From Paracoccus salsus (lineage in GTDB: Bacteria; Pseudomonadota; Alphaproteobacteria; Rhodobacterales; Rhodobacteraceae): a stretch of DNA of 64,000 nt. The position numbers and the translations under genes are program-made. The notes under the pieces are model-generated. The model searched no databases. It saw only the letters and a list, made by a program, of their open reading frames with translations, and was not told the origin of the DNA. The stretch spans positions 471,762 to 535,761 of the forward strand of contig NZ_JAKGGD010000003.1 in the NCBI RefSeq assembly GCF_021556615.1. Direction: 5' to 3'. Numbering within the stretch: position 1 is the first letter of the stretch; the number at the start of each line of letters is the position of its first letter. Shown one piece after another: positions 30,256 to 39,026 of the stretch.

Positions 30256-30686
30256 GCGATCTCAGCAAGCGCCGGCTGAAGACCTGGATCCGGCTTCTGG
30301 GCGTGACCCGCGCGGCGGAAAGCCGGCTGCGCGACTATCTGCGCCGTGAACATGACACGACGCTGCCCCGCTTCGACGTCATGGCGGCGCTGTGGCGGCG
30401 GCACGATGGCGTCACGATGTCGGAGCTGTCACGGATGCTGCTGGTCTCGAACGGCAATGCAACGGCGGTGGTGGATCGCCTGGAACGGGACGGGCTGGCG
30501 CGGCGCGAGGCCGAGGATGGCGACCGCCGTCGCATCCGGGTGCGGCTGACGCCCGAGGGACTGACCGCCTTCGAGGCCATGGCCGAGGGGCACGAGGCTG
30601 CGGTGGACGCGATCTTCTCGAACCTGACCGAGGCCGATCTGGACACCATGCGCGACATCCTTTCACGCGCCGGGAGGCAGCAATGA
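30252..30686 (+). CDS. MarR-family transcriptional regulator embedded in the operon
   Basis: The 144-residue protein has a winged helix-turn-helix: [66 protein letters not shown], with the DxRxxxVxLTxxG wing typical of MarR. It overlaps both neighbours by ATGA. MarR proteins in aromatic-CoA operons often release DNA on binding the pathway's CoA thioester, so 2-aminobenzoyl-CoA is a reasonable ligand guess. The palindrome at 27187-27200 is its likely operator. Confidence 0.9.
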   Translation: MSDLSKRRLKTWIRLLGVTRAAESRLRDYLRREHDTTLPRFDVMAALWRRHDGVTMSELSRMLLVSNGNATAVVDRLERDGLARREAEDGDRRRIRVRLTPEGLTAFEAMAEGHEAAVDAIFSNLTEADLDTMRDILSRAGRQQ

Positions 30687-31495
30687 ACCCGATCGAGATG
30701 GCCGGCCTGACACCCCGGCACTTCCACTGGCAGGTGACCGACCGGATCGCGGTGATCCGGCTGAACCGGCCCGAACGCAAGAACCCGCTGACCTTCGACA
30801 GCTATGCCGAATTGGGCCGGACCTTCCGCGATCTGGCCCATGCGGACGACGTGGATGTGGTCGTGCTGGCAAGCAATGGCGGAAATTTCTGCTCTGGCGG
30901 CGATGTCCACGAGATCATCGGGCCGCTGGTCGGCATGAAGATGCCGGAACTGCTGGCCTTCACCCGGATGACCGGCGAACTGGTCAAGGCGATGATCCAC
31001 TGCAACAGGCCGGTGATCGCCGCGGTCGAGGGGATCTGCGTCGGGGCCGGCGCGATCATGGCCATGGCCGCCGATCTTCGTCTGGCGGCGCCTTCCGCAA
31101 AGGCCGCGTTCCTGTTCACGCGCGTCGGCCTTGCAGGCTGCGACATGGGCGCCTGCGCGATGCTGCCGCGCATCGTCGGGCAGGGTCGGGCGGCCGAACT
31201 GCTGTATACGGGCCGGGTGCTGCGCGCCGACGAGGGCGAACGCTGGGGCTTCTGGAACAGCCTGCACGAGGATGTCGAGGCGGCGGCGATGGATCTGGCG
31301 CGGGCGATCGCGGCGGGGCCGGTCTGGGCGCATGGGATCACCAAGACGCAGCTGAACCAGGAATGGAACATGGGGCTGGACCAGGCGATCGAGGCCGAGG
31401 CGCAGGCGCAGGCGATCTGCATGCAGACCCGCGACTTCGAACGCGCCTATCGCGCCTTCGTCGCCGGGGAACAGCCGGTTTTCGAGGGAAACTGA
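30683..31495 (+). CDS. Crotonase-fold (enoyl-CoA hydratase/isomerase family) protein lacking both hydratase glutamates
   Basis: The 270-residue protein has the crotonase CoA-binding and oxyanion-hole segments ([20 protein letters not shown] near 62-80; [12 protein letters not shown] near 117-128). By alignment to the family, the two acid/base glutamates of enoyl-CoA hydratase are replaced: the GGGCELAM position is Ile125 and the QPEI position is Arg147 (FTRV). A simple hydration reaction is therefore unlikely; crotonase-fold ring hydrolases, lyases or decarboxylases are alternatives. It starts at ATGA overlapping marR. A role in ring opening of the 2-aminobenzoyl-CoA derivative is my inference. 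Confidence 0.88.
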   Translation: MNPIEMAGLTPRHFHWQVTDRIAVIRLNRPERKNPLTFDSYAELGRTFRDLAHADDVDVVVLASNGGNFCSGGDVHEIIGPLVGMKMPELLAFTRMTGELVKAMIHCNRPVIAAVEGICVGAGAIMAMAADLRLAAPSAKAAFLFTRVGLAGCDMGACAMLPRIVGQGRAAELLYTGRVLRADEGERWGFWNSLHEDVEAAAMDLARAIAAGPVWAHGITKTQLNQEWNMGLDQAIEAEAQAQAICMQTRDFERAYRAFVAGEQPVFEGN

Positions 31496-31534
31496 CAGAG
31501 CCGGGCTGGACCCCGGAACACATGGAAAGGGACT

Positions 31535-32680
31535 ATGGATCGCAGCTTTCTGGACTGGCCGTTCTTCGAGGATCGTCACCGCGAATTGTGGGGGGCGCTG
31601 GAGACGTGGGCGCAAGGCGCGCTGCCGGTCGATCACGGCGATGTGGATGCCGCCTGCCAGGGGCTGGTGCGCGATCTGGGCAAGGCGGGCTGGCTGCGTC
31701 ATTCGGGCGGCGACGCGCTGGACATCCGCAGCCTGTGCCTGATCCGCGAGACGCTTGCCCGCCATGACGGGCTGGCGGATTTCGCCTTCGCGATGCAGGG
31801 GCTGGGGATGGGCGCGGTCAGCCTGTTCGGCAGCCCGATGCAGCGCGCATGGCTTGACCTGACGCGGGCGGGCGAGGCGATTTCCGCCTTCGCGCTGACC
31901 GAACCGGGTTCGGGATCGGATGTCGCGCGAATCGCCACCACGGCACGGCGCGAAGGCGACGGCTGGGTTCTGGACGGCGAAAAGACCTATATCTCGAATG
32001 GCGGAATCGCCGATCTCTACGTGATCTTCGCGCGCACCGGCGAGGCGCCGGGCGCGAAGGGTTTGTCGGCCTTCCTGCTGCCTGCCCAGACCTCGGGTCT
32101 TCAGGTCGTCAGCCGTATCGACGTGATGGCGCCGCATCCGCTGGCGCATCTTCGGCTGCGCGATGTCAGCCTGCCCGGGAACGCGCTGATCGGCACGGCC
32201 GGCGGCGGCTTCCGTGTCGCCATGACCGTGCTGGATCATTTCCGCCCGACCGTCGGCGCCGCCGCGCTTGGCTTTGCCCGGCGGGCGCTGGACGAGTCGT
32301 TGGCGCGGGTGACCGAAAGACGGTTGTTCGGCGCGCCGATGGCCGATCTGCAGATGGTCCAGGGCCATCTGGCCGACATGGCCCTGAAGGTCGATGCGGC
32401 CGCGCTGCTGGTCTATCGCGCGGCCTGGACCAAGGACATGGGCGCAACGCGCATCACCCGCGAGGCGGCGATGGCCAAGCTTTACGCGACAGAGGCCGCG
32501 CAACAGGTGATCGATCAGGCGGTGCAGCTGTGGGGCGGCGACGGTGTGCGGGTCGGCAGCGCGGTGGAAAGCCTCTATCGCGAGATCCGCGCGCTGCGCA
32601 TCTACGAAGGCGCCAGCGACGTGCAGAAACTGGTCATCGCCCGGACGGTTCTGGGCGGATTTCAGGGAGGTGAAGGATGA
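31535..32680 (+). CDS. Acyl-CoA dehydrogenase
   Basis: The 381-residue FAD enzyme shows [21 protein letters not shown] (flavin-binding loop near 122-142), [17 protein letters not shown], and a C-terminal [38 protein letters not shown], where the Glu of IYEG is the usual catalytic base. In the pathway it would dehydrogenate an alicyclic or opened acyl-CoA, or act as the desaturase after ring reduction. AAAGGGA precedes the ATG, and its 3' end overlaps the cupin by ATGA. Confidence 0.9.
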   Translation: MDRSFLDWPFFEDRHRELWGALETWAQGALPVDHGDVDAACQGLVRDLGKAGWLRHSGGDALDIRSLCLIRETLARHDGLADFAFAMQGLGMGAVSLFGSPMQRAWLDLTRAGEAISAFALTEPGSGSDVARIATTARREGDGWVLDGEKTYISNGGIADLYVIFARTGEAPGAKGLSAFLLPAQTSGLQVVSRIDVMAPHPLAHLRLRDVSLPGNALIGTAGGGFRVAMTVLDHFRPTVGAAALGFARRALDESLARVTERRLFGAPMADLQMVQGHLADMALKVDAAALLVYRAAWTKDMGATRITREAAMAKLYATEAAQQVIDQAVQLWGGDGVRVGSAVESLYREIRALRIYEGASDVQKLVIARTVLGGFQGGEG

Positions 32681-33126
32681 CGGATCTGAATGGCGGGATC
32701 ACCCGCGACGGCGAGGGATTCGAAGGCGTGGAATGGAATATCCTCGGCCAGCGCTATTTTCCCAAGGCCGATTGCGACGCGGCCTTCGCGTTCGAGACGA
32801 ACAGCGAGCCAGGCCAGTTCGTGCCGGTTCATGTCCACCCCGGCCAGGACGAATTCATCCTGGTCCAGGAGGGCGAGTTGCAGGTCAAGCTGGACGGCGC
32901 CTGGTCGGTGGCGCGGGCCGGCGACCTGGTGCGGATGCCGCGCGGCGTGCCGCATGGCTATTTCAACAAGTCCGACAAGCCCGCCCGGGCGCTGTTCTGG
33001 GTCTCGCCCGCGGGCAGGCTGCGCGCCCTGTTCGAGACGCTGCACGACATGACCGATGTCGACGAGGTGGTGCGCGTCTCGGCCGAACATGACGTGGATT
33101 TCCTGCCGCCGGACGCCAGCGAATGA
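32677..33126 (+). CDS. Cupin-domain protein, copy 1
   Basis: The 149-residue protein is a single cupin barrel: [21 protein letters not shown] near 50-70 gives the HxH...E metal ligands (His52, His54, Glu59), and [18 protein letters not shown] near 82-99 the second His. It is clearly paralogous to the cupin at 36381-36830: same length and shared RMPRG, LFxLFexL and FLPPDAS ends. Cupins may be dioxygenases, isomerases or hydrolases; none is assigned here. Overlaps of 4 nt on both sides tie it to the operon. Confidence 0.85.
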   Translation: MTDLNGGITRDGEGFEGVEWNILGQRYFPKADCDAAFAFETNSEPGQFVPVHVHPGQDEFILVQEGELQVKLDGAWSVARAGDLVRMPRGVPHGYFNKSDKPARALFWVSPAGRLRALFETLHDMTDVDEVVRVSAEHDVDFLPPDASE

Positions 33127-33512
33127 CCTATCGCCGCACCATCCCGATCGAGTTCTGCCATTGCGACCCTGCCGGGATCGTCTTCTATCCCCGCTATGCC
33201 GAGATGGTGAACAGCATGGTGGAAAATTTTTTCATCGACGAGGTCGGCTATCCTTTCGGGCGGATGATGGACGAGGGATACGGCATGCCGACCGCGCGGC
33301 TCGAGGTCGATTTCCGCAAGCCCTCGCGCCTCGGCGAGCGGCTGGACTGGACGCTGGCGGTCGAACATGTCGGCCGGACCAGCGCGCGGTTCCGGGTCAC
33401 GGCCGCCGACCGGATCGAGGCGCGCAGCACCGTCGTCTGGATGGATCGCGGCTTTGTCCCCGCGCCCTGGCCAGACCATATCCGCCCTGCCCTGGAGGCT
33501 CATCATGCATGA
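33123..33512 (+). CDS. Acyl-CoA thioesterase, 4-hydroxybenzoyl-CoA thioesterase type
   Basis: The 129-residue hot-dog-fold protein has EFCHCDPAGIVFYPRYAEMVNSMVENFF near residues 8-35. The Asp of CDPAGIVFYPRY is the catalytic residue of the Pseudomonas 4-hydroxybenzoyl-CoA thioesterase family. It could hydrolyse stalled aromatic or alicyclic CoA esters to free CoA, a housekeeping role for this pathway. It overlaps the cupin by ATGA and the Rid gene by 8 nt. Confidence 0.9.
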   Translation: MTYRRTIPIEFCHCDPAGIVFYPRYAEMVNSMVENFFIDEVGYPFGRMMDEGYGMPTARLEVDFRKPSRLGERLDWTLAVEHVGRTSARFRVTAADRIEARSTVVWMDRGFVPAPWPDHIRPALEAHHA

Positions 33513-33900
33513 CCAGCTGCATCCCGCGACATGGAAGCGCGCCGTCGGATACGCCAACGGCATCTCGGCGCGCGGACGGATGATCTTTACTGGCGGGTTG
33601 GTCGGATGGGACGCCGATCAGCACTTTCAGACCGACATCTTCGCGGGCCAGGTCCGGCAGGTTCTGGAAAACATCGTCGCCGTGCTGGCCGAAGGCGGGG
33701 CGGGCCCCGAGCATCTGGTGCGGCTGACATGGTATGTTACCGACAAGCAGGAGTACCTCGCAGCCCTGCGCGAGGTGGGCGAGGCCTATCGCGCTGTGAT
33801 CGGCCGACATTACCCGGCCATGGCCCTGGTGCAGGTGGCGGGGCTGGTCGAGGACCGCGCCAGGGTCGAGATCGAGGCGACCGCCGTGGTGCCGGACTGA
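33505..33900 (+). CDS. Rid-family (YjgF/YER057c/UK114) protein without the RidA arginine
   Basis: The 131-residue protein has the Rid fold signatures GMIFTGGLVGWD, QVRQVLENIVAVLAEGGAGPEHLVRLTWYV and VQVAGLVEDRARVEIEATAVV. In RidA the motif PARxxVEVxxLP carries the arginine that binds the imine substrate's carboxylate; here it reads PAMALVQVAGL, so that Arg is replaced by Met. This matches the Rid subfamilies of unknown activity rather than true enamine/imine deaminases. The chemistry of this pathway does create an enamine, so a ring imine deaminase remains attractive though unproven. Confidence 0.88.
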   Translation: MHDQLHPATWKRAVGYANGISARGRMIFTGGLVGWDADQHFQTDIFAGQVRQVLENIVAVLAEGGAGPEHLVRLTWYVTDKQEYLAALREVGEAYRAVIGRHYPAMALVQVAGLVEDRARVEIEATAVVPD

Positions 33901-33925
33901 ACGACAGGAAAGGCGACAGGAGAGG

Positions 33926-35548
33926 ATGATGGTTGATCTGGGACCAAGCGGACATGCCGACAGCTTCACCCGCGACAATCTTCCCCCACCCGACGCGTGG
34001 CCGATCATCGACCTTTCGGGTTTCGACTATCCCGACTGGATCAATGCCGGGGCCGAGCTGACGGACAGGATGGTCGATCGCGGCTTTGGCGACCGCAACG
34101 CTCTGATCGGCAACGGCCGCGCGCGCACCTACAAGGAGCTTGCCGACTGGACCAACCGGCTTGCCCACGCGCTGGTCAGCGATTACGGCCTCAGGCCAGG
34201 CAACCGAGTCCTGATACGGTCGGCGAACAATCCCGCCATGGTGGCCTGCTGGCTGGCCGCCACCAAGGCCGGCGCGGTGGTCGTGAACAGCATGCCGATG
34301 TTGCGCGCCAAGGAACTGGCGCAGCTCATCGACAAGGCCCAGATCAGCCACGCGCTGTGCGACACGCGTCTGATGGACGAGCTGGTTGCCGCCGCCAAGG
34401 GATCGCGCTTTCTCGAGACCGTGGTGGGTTTCGACGGCACCGCCAATCACGACGCCGAACTGGATCGTGCCGCCCTGACCAAGCCGGTCCGGTTCGAGGC
34501 CGTGCGGACCGGCCGCGACGACGTCGCGCTGCTGGGTTTCACCAGCGGCAGCACCGGCGAGCCCAAGGCGACGATGCATTTTCACCGCGACATCCTGATC
34601 ATTGCCGACGCCTATGCCAAGGAGGTGCTGGGGGTGACGCCCGACGACGTGTTCGTCGGCAGCCCGCCTCTGGCCTTCACCTTCGGGCTGGGCGGGCTGG
34701 CGGTGTTTCCGCTGCGTTTCGGGGCCTCGGCGGTGCTGCTGGAACACGCCTCGCCGCCCAACATGATCGACATCATCCAGAAACATCGCGCCACGATCTG
34801 CTTTACCGCGCCCACCGCCTACCGCGTCATGCTGCGGGCGATTGACGAGGGGGCCGACCTGTCCAGCCTGCGCGCCGCCGTCAGCGCCGGCGAGACCCTG
34901 CCCGGCCCGGTATGGGAGGAATGGCGCGCCAGGACCGGAAAGCCGATGCTGGACGGCATCGGCTCGACCGAGCTCTTGCATATCTTCATCACCAACCGCC
35001 TTGACGACAGCCACCCGTCCTGCACCGGTCGGCCCGTCGGCGGCTATCGCGCACGGATCGTAAGCGAGGACGGTCAGGAACTGCCGCGCGGCGAGATGGG
35101 CCGGCTGGCGGTCATCGGTCCGATCGGCTGCCGTTATCTGAACGACCCGCGGCAGGTCGACTATGTCCAGAATGGCTGGAACCTGACCGGCGATACCTTC
35201 TGGCAGGACGAGGATGGTCGCTTCCATTTCGCGGCGCGGTCCGACGACATCATCTTGTCGGCGGGCTACAATATCGCCGGCCCGGATGTCGAAGCCGCGC
35301 TTCTGGCGCATGACGACGTGCTGGAATGCGCGGTCATCGGCGTCCCGGATGCGGAACGCGGCCAGATCGTGCAGGCGCATGTGGTGCTGGCCGAGGGTGT
35401 CCTGCCCGACCAGGCGACAGTCGAGCGGCTGCAACGCCACGTGAAGGACCTGATCGCGCCCTTCAAGTATCCGCGCAGCGTTGTGTTCTGCACCGCGCTG
35501 CCCAAGACGCAGACCGGCAAGATCCAGCGATTCAGGTTGAAGCCATGA
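33926..35548 (+). CDS. abmG: 2-aminobenzoate-CoA ligase
   Basis: The 540-residue ANL enzyme has the AMP loop [21 protein letters not shown] near 197-217, [14 protein letters not shown] near 352, and [35 protein letters not shown] plus [14 protein letters not shown] at the end. It belongs to the benzoate-CoA ligase branch, and with the monooxygenase/reductase in the same operon the substrate is most likely anthranilate, giving 2-aminobenzoyl-CoA. It is preceded by GGAGAGG. A different benzoate is less likely. Its stop overlaps the kynA start (ATGA). Confidence 0.9.
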   Translation: MMVDLGPSGHADSFTRDNLPPPDAWPIIDLSGFDYPDWINAGAELTDRMVDRGFGDRNALIGNGRARTYKELADWTNRLAHALVSDYGLRPGNRVLIRSANNPAMVACWLAATKAGAVVVNSMPMLRAKELAQLIDKAQISHALCDTRLMDELVAAAKGSRFLETVVGFDGTANHDAELDRAALTKPVRFEAVRTGRDDVALLGFTSGSTGEPKATMHFHRDILIIADAYAKEVLGVTPDDVFVGSPPLAFTFGLGGLAVFPLRFGASAVLLEHASPPNMIDIIQKHRATICFTAPTAYRVMLRAIDEGADLSSLRAAVSAGETLPGPVWEEWRARTGKPMLDGIGSTELLHIFITNRLDDSHPSCTGRPVGGYRARIVSEDGQELPRGEMGRLAVIGPIGCRYLNDPRQVDYVQNGWNLTGDTFWQDEDGRFHFAARSDDIILSAGYNIAGPDVEAALLAHDDVLECAVIGVPDAERGQIVQAHVVLAEGVLPDQATVERLQRHVKDLIAPFKYPRSVVFCTALPKTQTGKIQRFRLKP

Positions 35549-36366
35549 GCTATGATCCCGAACAGGAAGGGGCGCGGATGACCTTCCAGGGCCGCATGTC
35601 CTATGGCGACTACCTGGGCCTCGACTCGATCCTGACCGCCCAGCATCCCCGGTCGCAGGCCCATGACGAGATGCTGTTCATCATCCAGCACCAGACCAGC
35701 GAATTGTGGATGAAGCTGGCGCTGCACGAGATGGCGGCCGCCCGCGACCGGATCGCTGCGGGCGATCTGCAACCCGCCTTCAAGATGCTGGCCCGCGTCG
35801 CCCGGATCATGGAACAGCTGAATTCTGCCTGGGACGTGCTGCGCACCATGACCCCAAGCGAATACACCGAATTCCGTCAATCGCTTGGCGAAAGCAGCGG
35901 ATTCCAGTCCTATCAGTATCGCATGATCGAGTTCGTCGCAGGCAACCGCAATCCGGCGATGGTCCGACCGCACGAACACCGCCCCGAACTGGTCGCGCCC
36001 CTCATGGCCGAGATGCAGCGCCCCTCGCTTTACGACGCGGTGCTGGCCCGGCTCAGGGCGGCGGGTTTCGAGGTGCCGCCGCGCACCCGTCTTGACCAGC
36101 CGCACGGCCCCGACGCGCGCGCGCGGACCGCATGGGCCACCGTCTACCGCGACACGCGACAATACTGGGAACTGTACGAACTGGCCGAGAAGCTTGTCGA
36201 TTTCGAGGATTACTTCCGCCGCTGGCGCTTCAACCATGTGACCACCGTCGAACGGATCATCGGGTTCAAGCGCGGCTCGGGGGGCACGTCGGGCGTCAGC
36301 TATCTGCGCCGCATGCTGGATGTCGTGCTGTTCCCGGACCTGTGGGAACTGCGCACCGAACTTTGA
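35545..36366 (+). CDS. kynA: Tryptophan 2,3-dioxygenase
   Basis: The 273-residue heme enzyme shows [30 protein letters not shown] near residues 33-62 (distal pocket) and [31 protein letters not shown] near 225-255 (proximal heme His and substrate loop). It opens the indole ring of L-tryptophan to N-formylkynurenine in the cytoplasm. Its start overlaps abmG (ATGA), linking tryptophan entry to anthranilate-CoA catabolism. The intermediate enzymes kynurenine formamidase and kynureninase are not found in this window. Confidence 0.95.
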   Translation: MSYDPEQEGARMTFQGRMSYGDYLGLDSILTAQHPRSQAHDEMLFIIQHQTSELWMKLALHEMAAARDRIAAGDLQPAFKMLARVARIMEQLNSAWDVLRTMTPSEYTEFRQSLGESSGFQSYQYRMIEFVAGNRNPAMVRPHEHRPELVAPLMAEMQRPSLYDAVLARLRAAGFEVPPRTRLDQPHGPDARARTAWATVYRDTRQYWELYELAEKLVDFEDYFRRWRFNHVTTVERIIGFKRGSGGTSGVSYLRRMLDVVLFPDLWELRTEL

Positions 36367-36380
36367 AGGAGGAGATGAGA

Positions 36381-36830
36381 ATGACGGACGGAGACACCGG
36401 GATCACCGGGGCGGATCAGGCCTATGGCGGCAAGGCGTGGAATGTCGTCGGCCATACCTACACGCCCAAGCTGCACACCGAGAACGCGATGATCTGGCAT
36501 GCCAGCATTCCCGACGGAACCTTCGTGCCACCCCATATCCATCCCGCCCAGGACGAGTGGATCGTGATGCTGGAGGGCAATCTGGACGTCGAGTTCGGCG
36601 ATCAGGTCCACAAGGCCGGGCCGGGCGACACCGTGCGGATGCCGCGCGGCATCGCCCATGGCATCTTCAACCGCTCGGGCCGCACCGCGACCTGCGTCTT
36701 CGGCGTGGCCCCCTCGCGCAAGCTGTTCGCGCTGTTCGGGGCGCTGGACGGTGTGACCGACCCCGGCGAACTGGTCCGCATCTCGGCCCAGCACGAGGTG
36801 GACTTCCTGCCGCCCCCGGACGCATCCTGA
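36381..36830 (+). CDS. Cupin-domain protein, copy 2
   Basis: The AAGGAGGAG sequence fits the ATG at 36381, giving 149 residues, the same as the upstream paralogue. Metal-ligand motifs PPHIHPAQDEWIVMLEGNL (near 50-68) and GDTVRMPRGIAHGIFN (near 82-97) are intact. It shares roughly a third of its residues with copy 1, including the RMPRG and FLPP...DAS ends. Two cupins within one operon may form a heteromer or catalyse successive steps. The ATG of the next gene lies 1 nt after its stop. Confidence 0.85.
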   Translation: MTDGDTGITGADQAYGGKAWNVVGHTYTPKLHTENAMIWHASIPDGTFVPPHIHPAQDEWIVMLEGNLDVEFGDQVHKAGPGDTVRMPRGIAHGIFNRSGRTATCVFGVAPSRKLFALFGALDGVTDPGELVRISAQHEVDFLPPPDAS

Positions 36831-36831
36831 C

Positions 36832-38316
36832 ATGGTCGCGCGCAAGACCGTCGCGGTGATCGGCGCCGGGGTGTCGGGCCTCGCCGCCGCCAAGGCATTC
36901 GACGAACGCGGCCATATTGTCGTGGGCTTCGAACGCACGCATGATCTGGGCGGCGTCTGGGAACCCTCGCGCAGCTATCCCGACGTGCAGACGCAATCTC
37001 CGAAAGAGCTTTACCGCTTTACCGACCTGCCGATGCCCGACGACTACCCGGAATGGCCCAAGGGACCGCAGGTCCACGCCTATCTGCATTCCTATGCGGA
37101 CAAGCACGACCTGCACCGGCTGTTCCGGCTGAACACCAACGTGACCGGGCTGGATCGTCGCCCCGATGGCAAGCCGGGCTGGCGGCTGGCGCTGCGATCG
37201 GCCGATCACGCATGGACCGAAGACGTCGATTTCGTGGCCATCGCGACGGGCCAGTTCTCGGACAAGAACATCCTGACCTTTCCCGGACAGGACGACTTCG
37301 TGGCGGCCGGCGGCACCGTGCTGCATTCGGCGGAATATACGGACCCGTCATTGGCCCGCGACAGGCATGTTCTGGTTCTTGGCGGATCGAAATCCGCGAC
37401 CGATCTGGTGGTGAACGCGGTCAGGAACGGCGCGGCATCCGTCAGCATGGTCTATCGCGAGCCGGTCTGGCGCATCCCCTATTTCGTCGGCGGCATCAAC
37501 TTCAAGAAGCTGCTCTACATGCGGTTCCAGGAAGGGCAGTTCAACGGCTGGAACCCGACCCGCGCCCAAAGGCTGCGCGCGAGGGTGCTGAAGCCGCTGA
37601 TCTGGGCGAATTTCCGCGGGCTCGAAACGATCCTCAAGCTGCAGCTGGGGCTGAGGAAGTGGGACATGGTGCCCTCTGTGCCGATCGAAAAGGCCGTGTC
37701 CTGCTCAATCCCGATCGTGACGCCCGGCCTGTTCGAAAGCTTTCGCGACGGGCGCGCGACGCCGATCCGCGGCACGATCGAACGGTTCGAACCCGGCCAC
37801 GCGGTGCTGAGCAGCGGCAGGCGTGTGCCCTGCGACGTGGCCGCGCTGGCGGTCGGGTGGAAGCTTGGCATTCCCTATCTGGCCGAGGAATTCCGCCGCA
37901 CGCTGATCGAGCCCGACGGCCAGTATCGCGTCTATCGCCTGGCGGTGAATCCCGACCTGCCGGATCTGGGCTTCGTGGGGTTCAACTCCAGCTTCTGCAC
38001 AGTGCTGTCGGCCGAGATGATCGCCAACTGGCTGGTCCGGTTCATGGACGGACAACTGGCCGACCAGCCAACCGAGGCCCGGATGCGCGAGGATATCGAG
38101 GCCAATCTGCGCTGGCGGCGAACCGAACGCCCCGCCGCGCAGATCTATGGCGGGCTGTGTTCGGCGCCGTTCCATTTCCGCCATCTAGACGAGATCGTGG
38201 CCGATATCGGCGCCCCGCCGGTCCGGCGCGGCTGGCTGGCCGAGAACTTCACCCCGCCCGACGCCGAAACCTATGGGCGCTATCTGGCGGGCGCCCGGCA
38301 ATATCGGGCGAACTAG
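36832..38316 (+). CDS. Flavin-containing (FMO/Baeyer-Villiger-like) monooxygenase
   Basis: The 494-residue protein has two Rossmann motifs, VIGAGVSGLAAAK near 9-21 for FAD and VLVLGGSKSATDLVV near 178-192 for NADPH, separated by GGTVLHSAEYTDPS, a good match to the FMO fingerprint FxGxxxHxxxY. It is therefore a class B monooxygenase that may hydroxylate an amine or insert oxygen next to a ketone. As the last gene of the operon it could act on the dearomatised keto intermediate or on another tryptophan-derived compound. The substrate is unknown. Confidence 0.85.
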   Translation: MVARKTVAVIGAGVSGLAAAKAFDERGHIVVGFERTHDLGGVWEPSRSYPDVQTQSPKELYRFTDLPMPDDYPEWPKGPQVHAYLHSYADKHDLHRLFRLNTNVTGLDRRPDGKPGWRLALRSADHAWTEDVDFVAIATGQFSDKNILTFPGQDDFVAAGGTVLHSAEYTDPSLARDRHVLVLGGSKSATDLVVNAVRNGAASVSMVYREPVWRIPYFVGGINFKKLLYMRFQEGQFNGWNPTRAQRLRARVLKPLIWANFRGLETILKLQLGLRKWDMVPSVPIEKAVSCSIPIVTPGLFESFRDGRATPIRGTIERFEPGHAVLSSGRRVPCDVAALAVGWKLGIPYLAEEFRRTLIEPDGQYRVYRLAVNPDLPDLGFVGFNSSFCTVLSAEMIANWLVRFMDGQLADQPTEARMREDIEANLRWRRTERPAAQIYGGLCSAPFHFRHLDEIVADIGAPPVRRGWLAENFTPPDAETYGRYLAGARQYRAN

Positions 38317-39026
38317 GGGCGGATGCGGTAGCCATAGCCTGCGACCTCTTCGAAGCCCAGATTGCGGTAGAACGCGATCGCGGCCTGGTTGTCCCGGCTG
38401 ACGGCCAGCGCCAGCCGTGTCGCGCCCTTGCCCGCGGCCCAGATCGCCGCGCCGCGCATCATCCAGCCCGCCAGCCCCTTGCGGCGCCATTCCGGCAGGA
38501 CCTCGACGGCATGCATCATGGCGATGCCGGCATGGATTGCCACGAAGCCCGCGCCGGCGGCGCGGTCGTCGATCCGGCCAAGAATGGCGGCCTTCGGGTG
38601 GCTCGCACGCTCCATAACCTGCTGGCGCGCGGGTCCGATATGTCCTGCCGCCCAGATCTGACGCTGGATCGCAAGCGGCGGCCAGACCGCGAAGGTGGTG
38701 ACGGGCGGAGGCTCAAGACCGGTCAGCCGCTCGATCCCGGTTGCCATGATCGCGGTCGGCACCTGCAGCCTGAAGCCGCGATCGCGCAGCGCGGCGGACA
38801 AGGCGGTGTCGTCATCCGGAACCCGGAAAAGCGGCTCCTGGCCCCACAGGCTGTGCAGATCGACCGACGCATCGATGTCAGCGTCGCGCCACGGCCCGAT
38901 CGCGCGCGCCGAACTGACGCGCGCGCCCGCACCATGCCCCCGACCGACGCGAAATCCGCCGACATCGCGATACTCGGCCGCGGGCCATGTCGCCTCGAAC
39001 GCCGCAGCCAGTTGCAGATCGGTCAC
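38313..39026 (-). CDS. GNAT-family N-acetyltransferase
   Basis: A GTG at 39026 overlaps the preceding gene's stop (GTGA) and gives 237 residues beginning MTDLQLAAAFEATWPAAEYRD; the longer frame upstream overlaps cinA and is rejected. The C-terminal GNAT core has EVLPEWRRKGLAGWMMRGAAIWAAGKGATRLALAVSRDNQAAIAFYRNLGFEEV, with the RRKGLA acetyl-CoA loop and the NxxAxxFYxxxGF ending. The N-terminal half is less conserved. The acceptor is unknown. Its stop shares a CTAG with the convergent monooxygenase gene. Confidence 0.85.
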   Translation of the reverse strand: MTDLQLAAAFEATWPAAEYRDVGGFRVGRGHGAGARVSSARAIGPWRDADIDASVDLHSLWGQEPLFRVPDDDTALSAALRDRGFRLQVPTAIMATGIERLTGLEPPPVTTFAVWPPLAIQRQIWAAGHIGPARQQVMERASHPKAAILGRIDDRAAGAGFVAIHAGIAMMHAVEVLPEWRRKGLAGWMMRGAAIWAAGKGATRLALAVSRDNQAAIAFYRNLGFEEVAGYGYRIRP

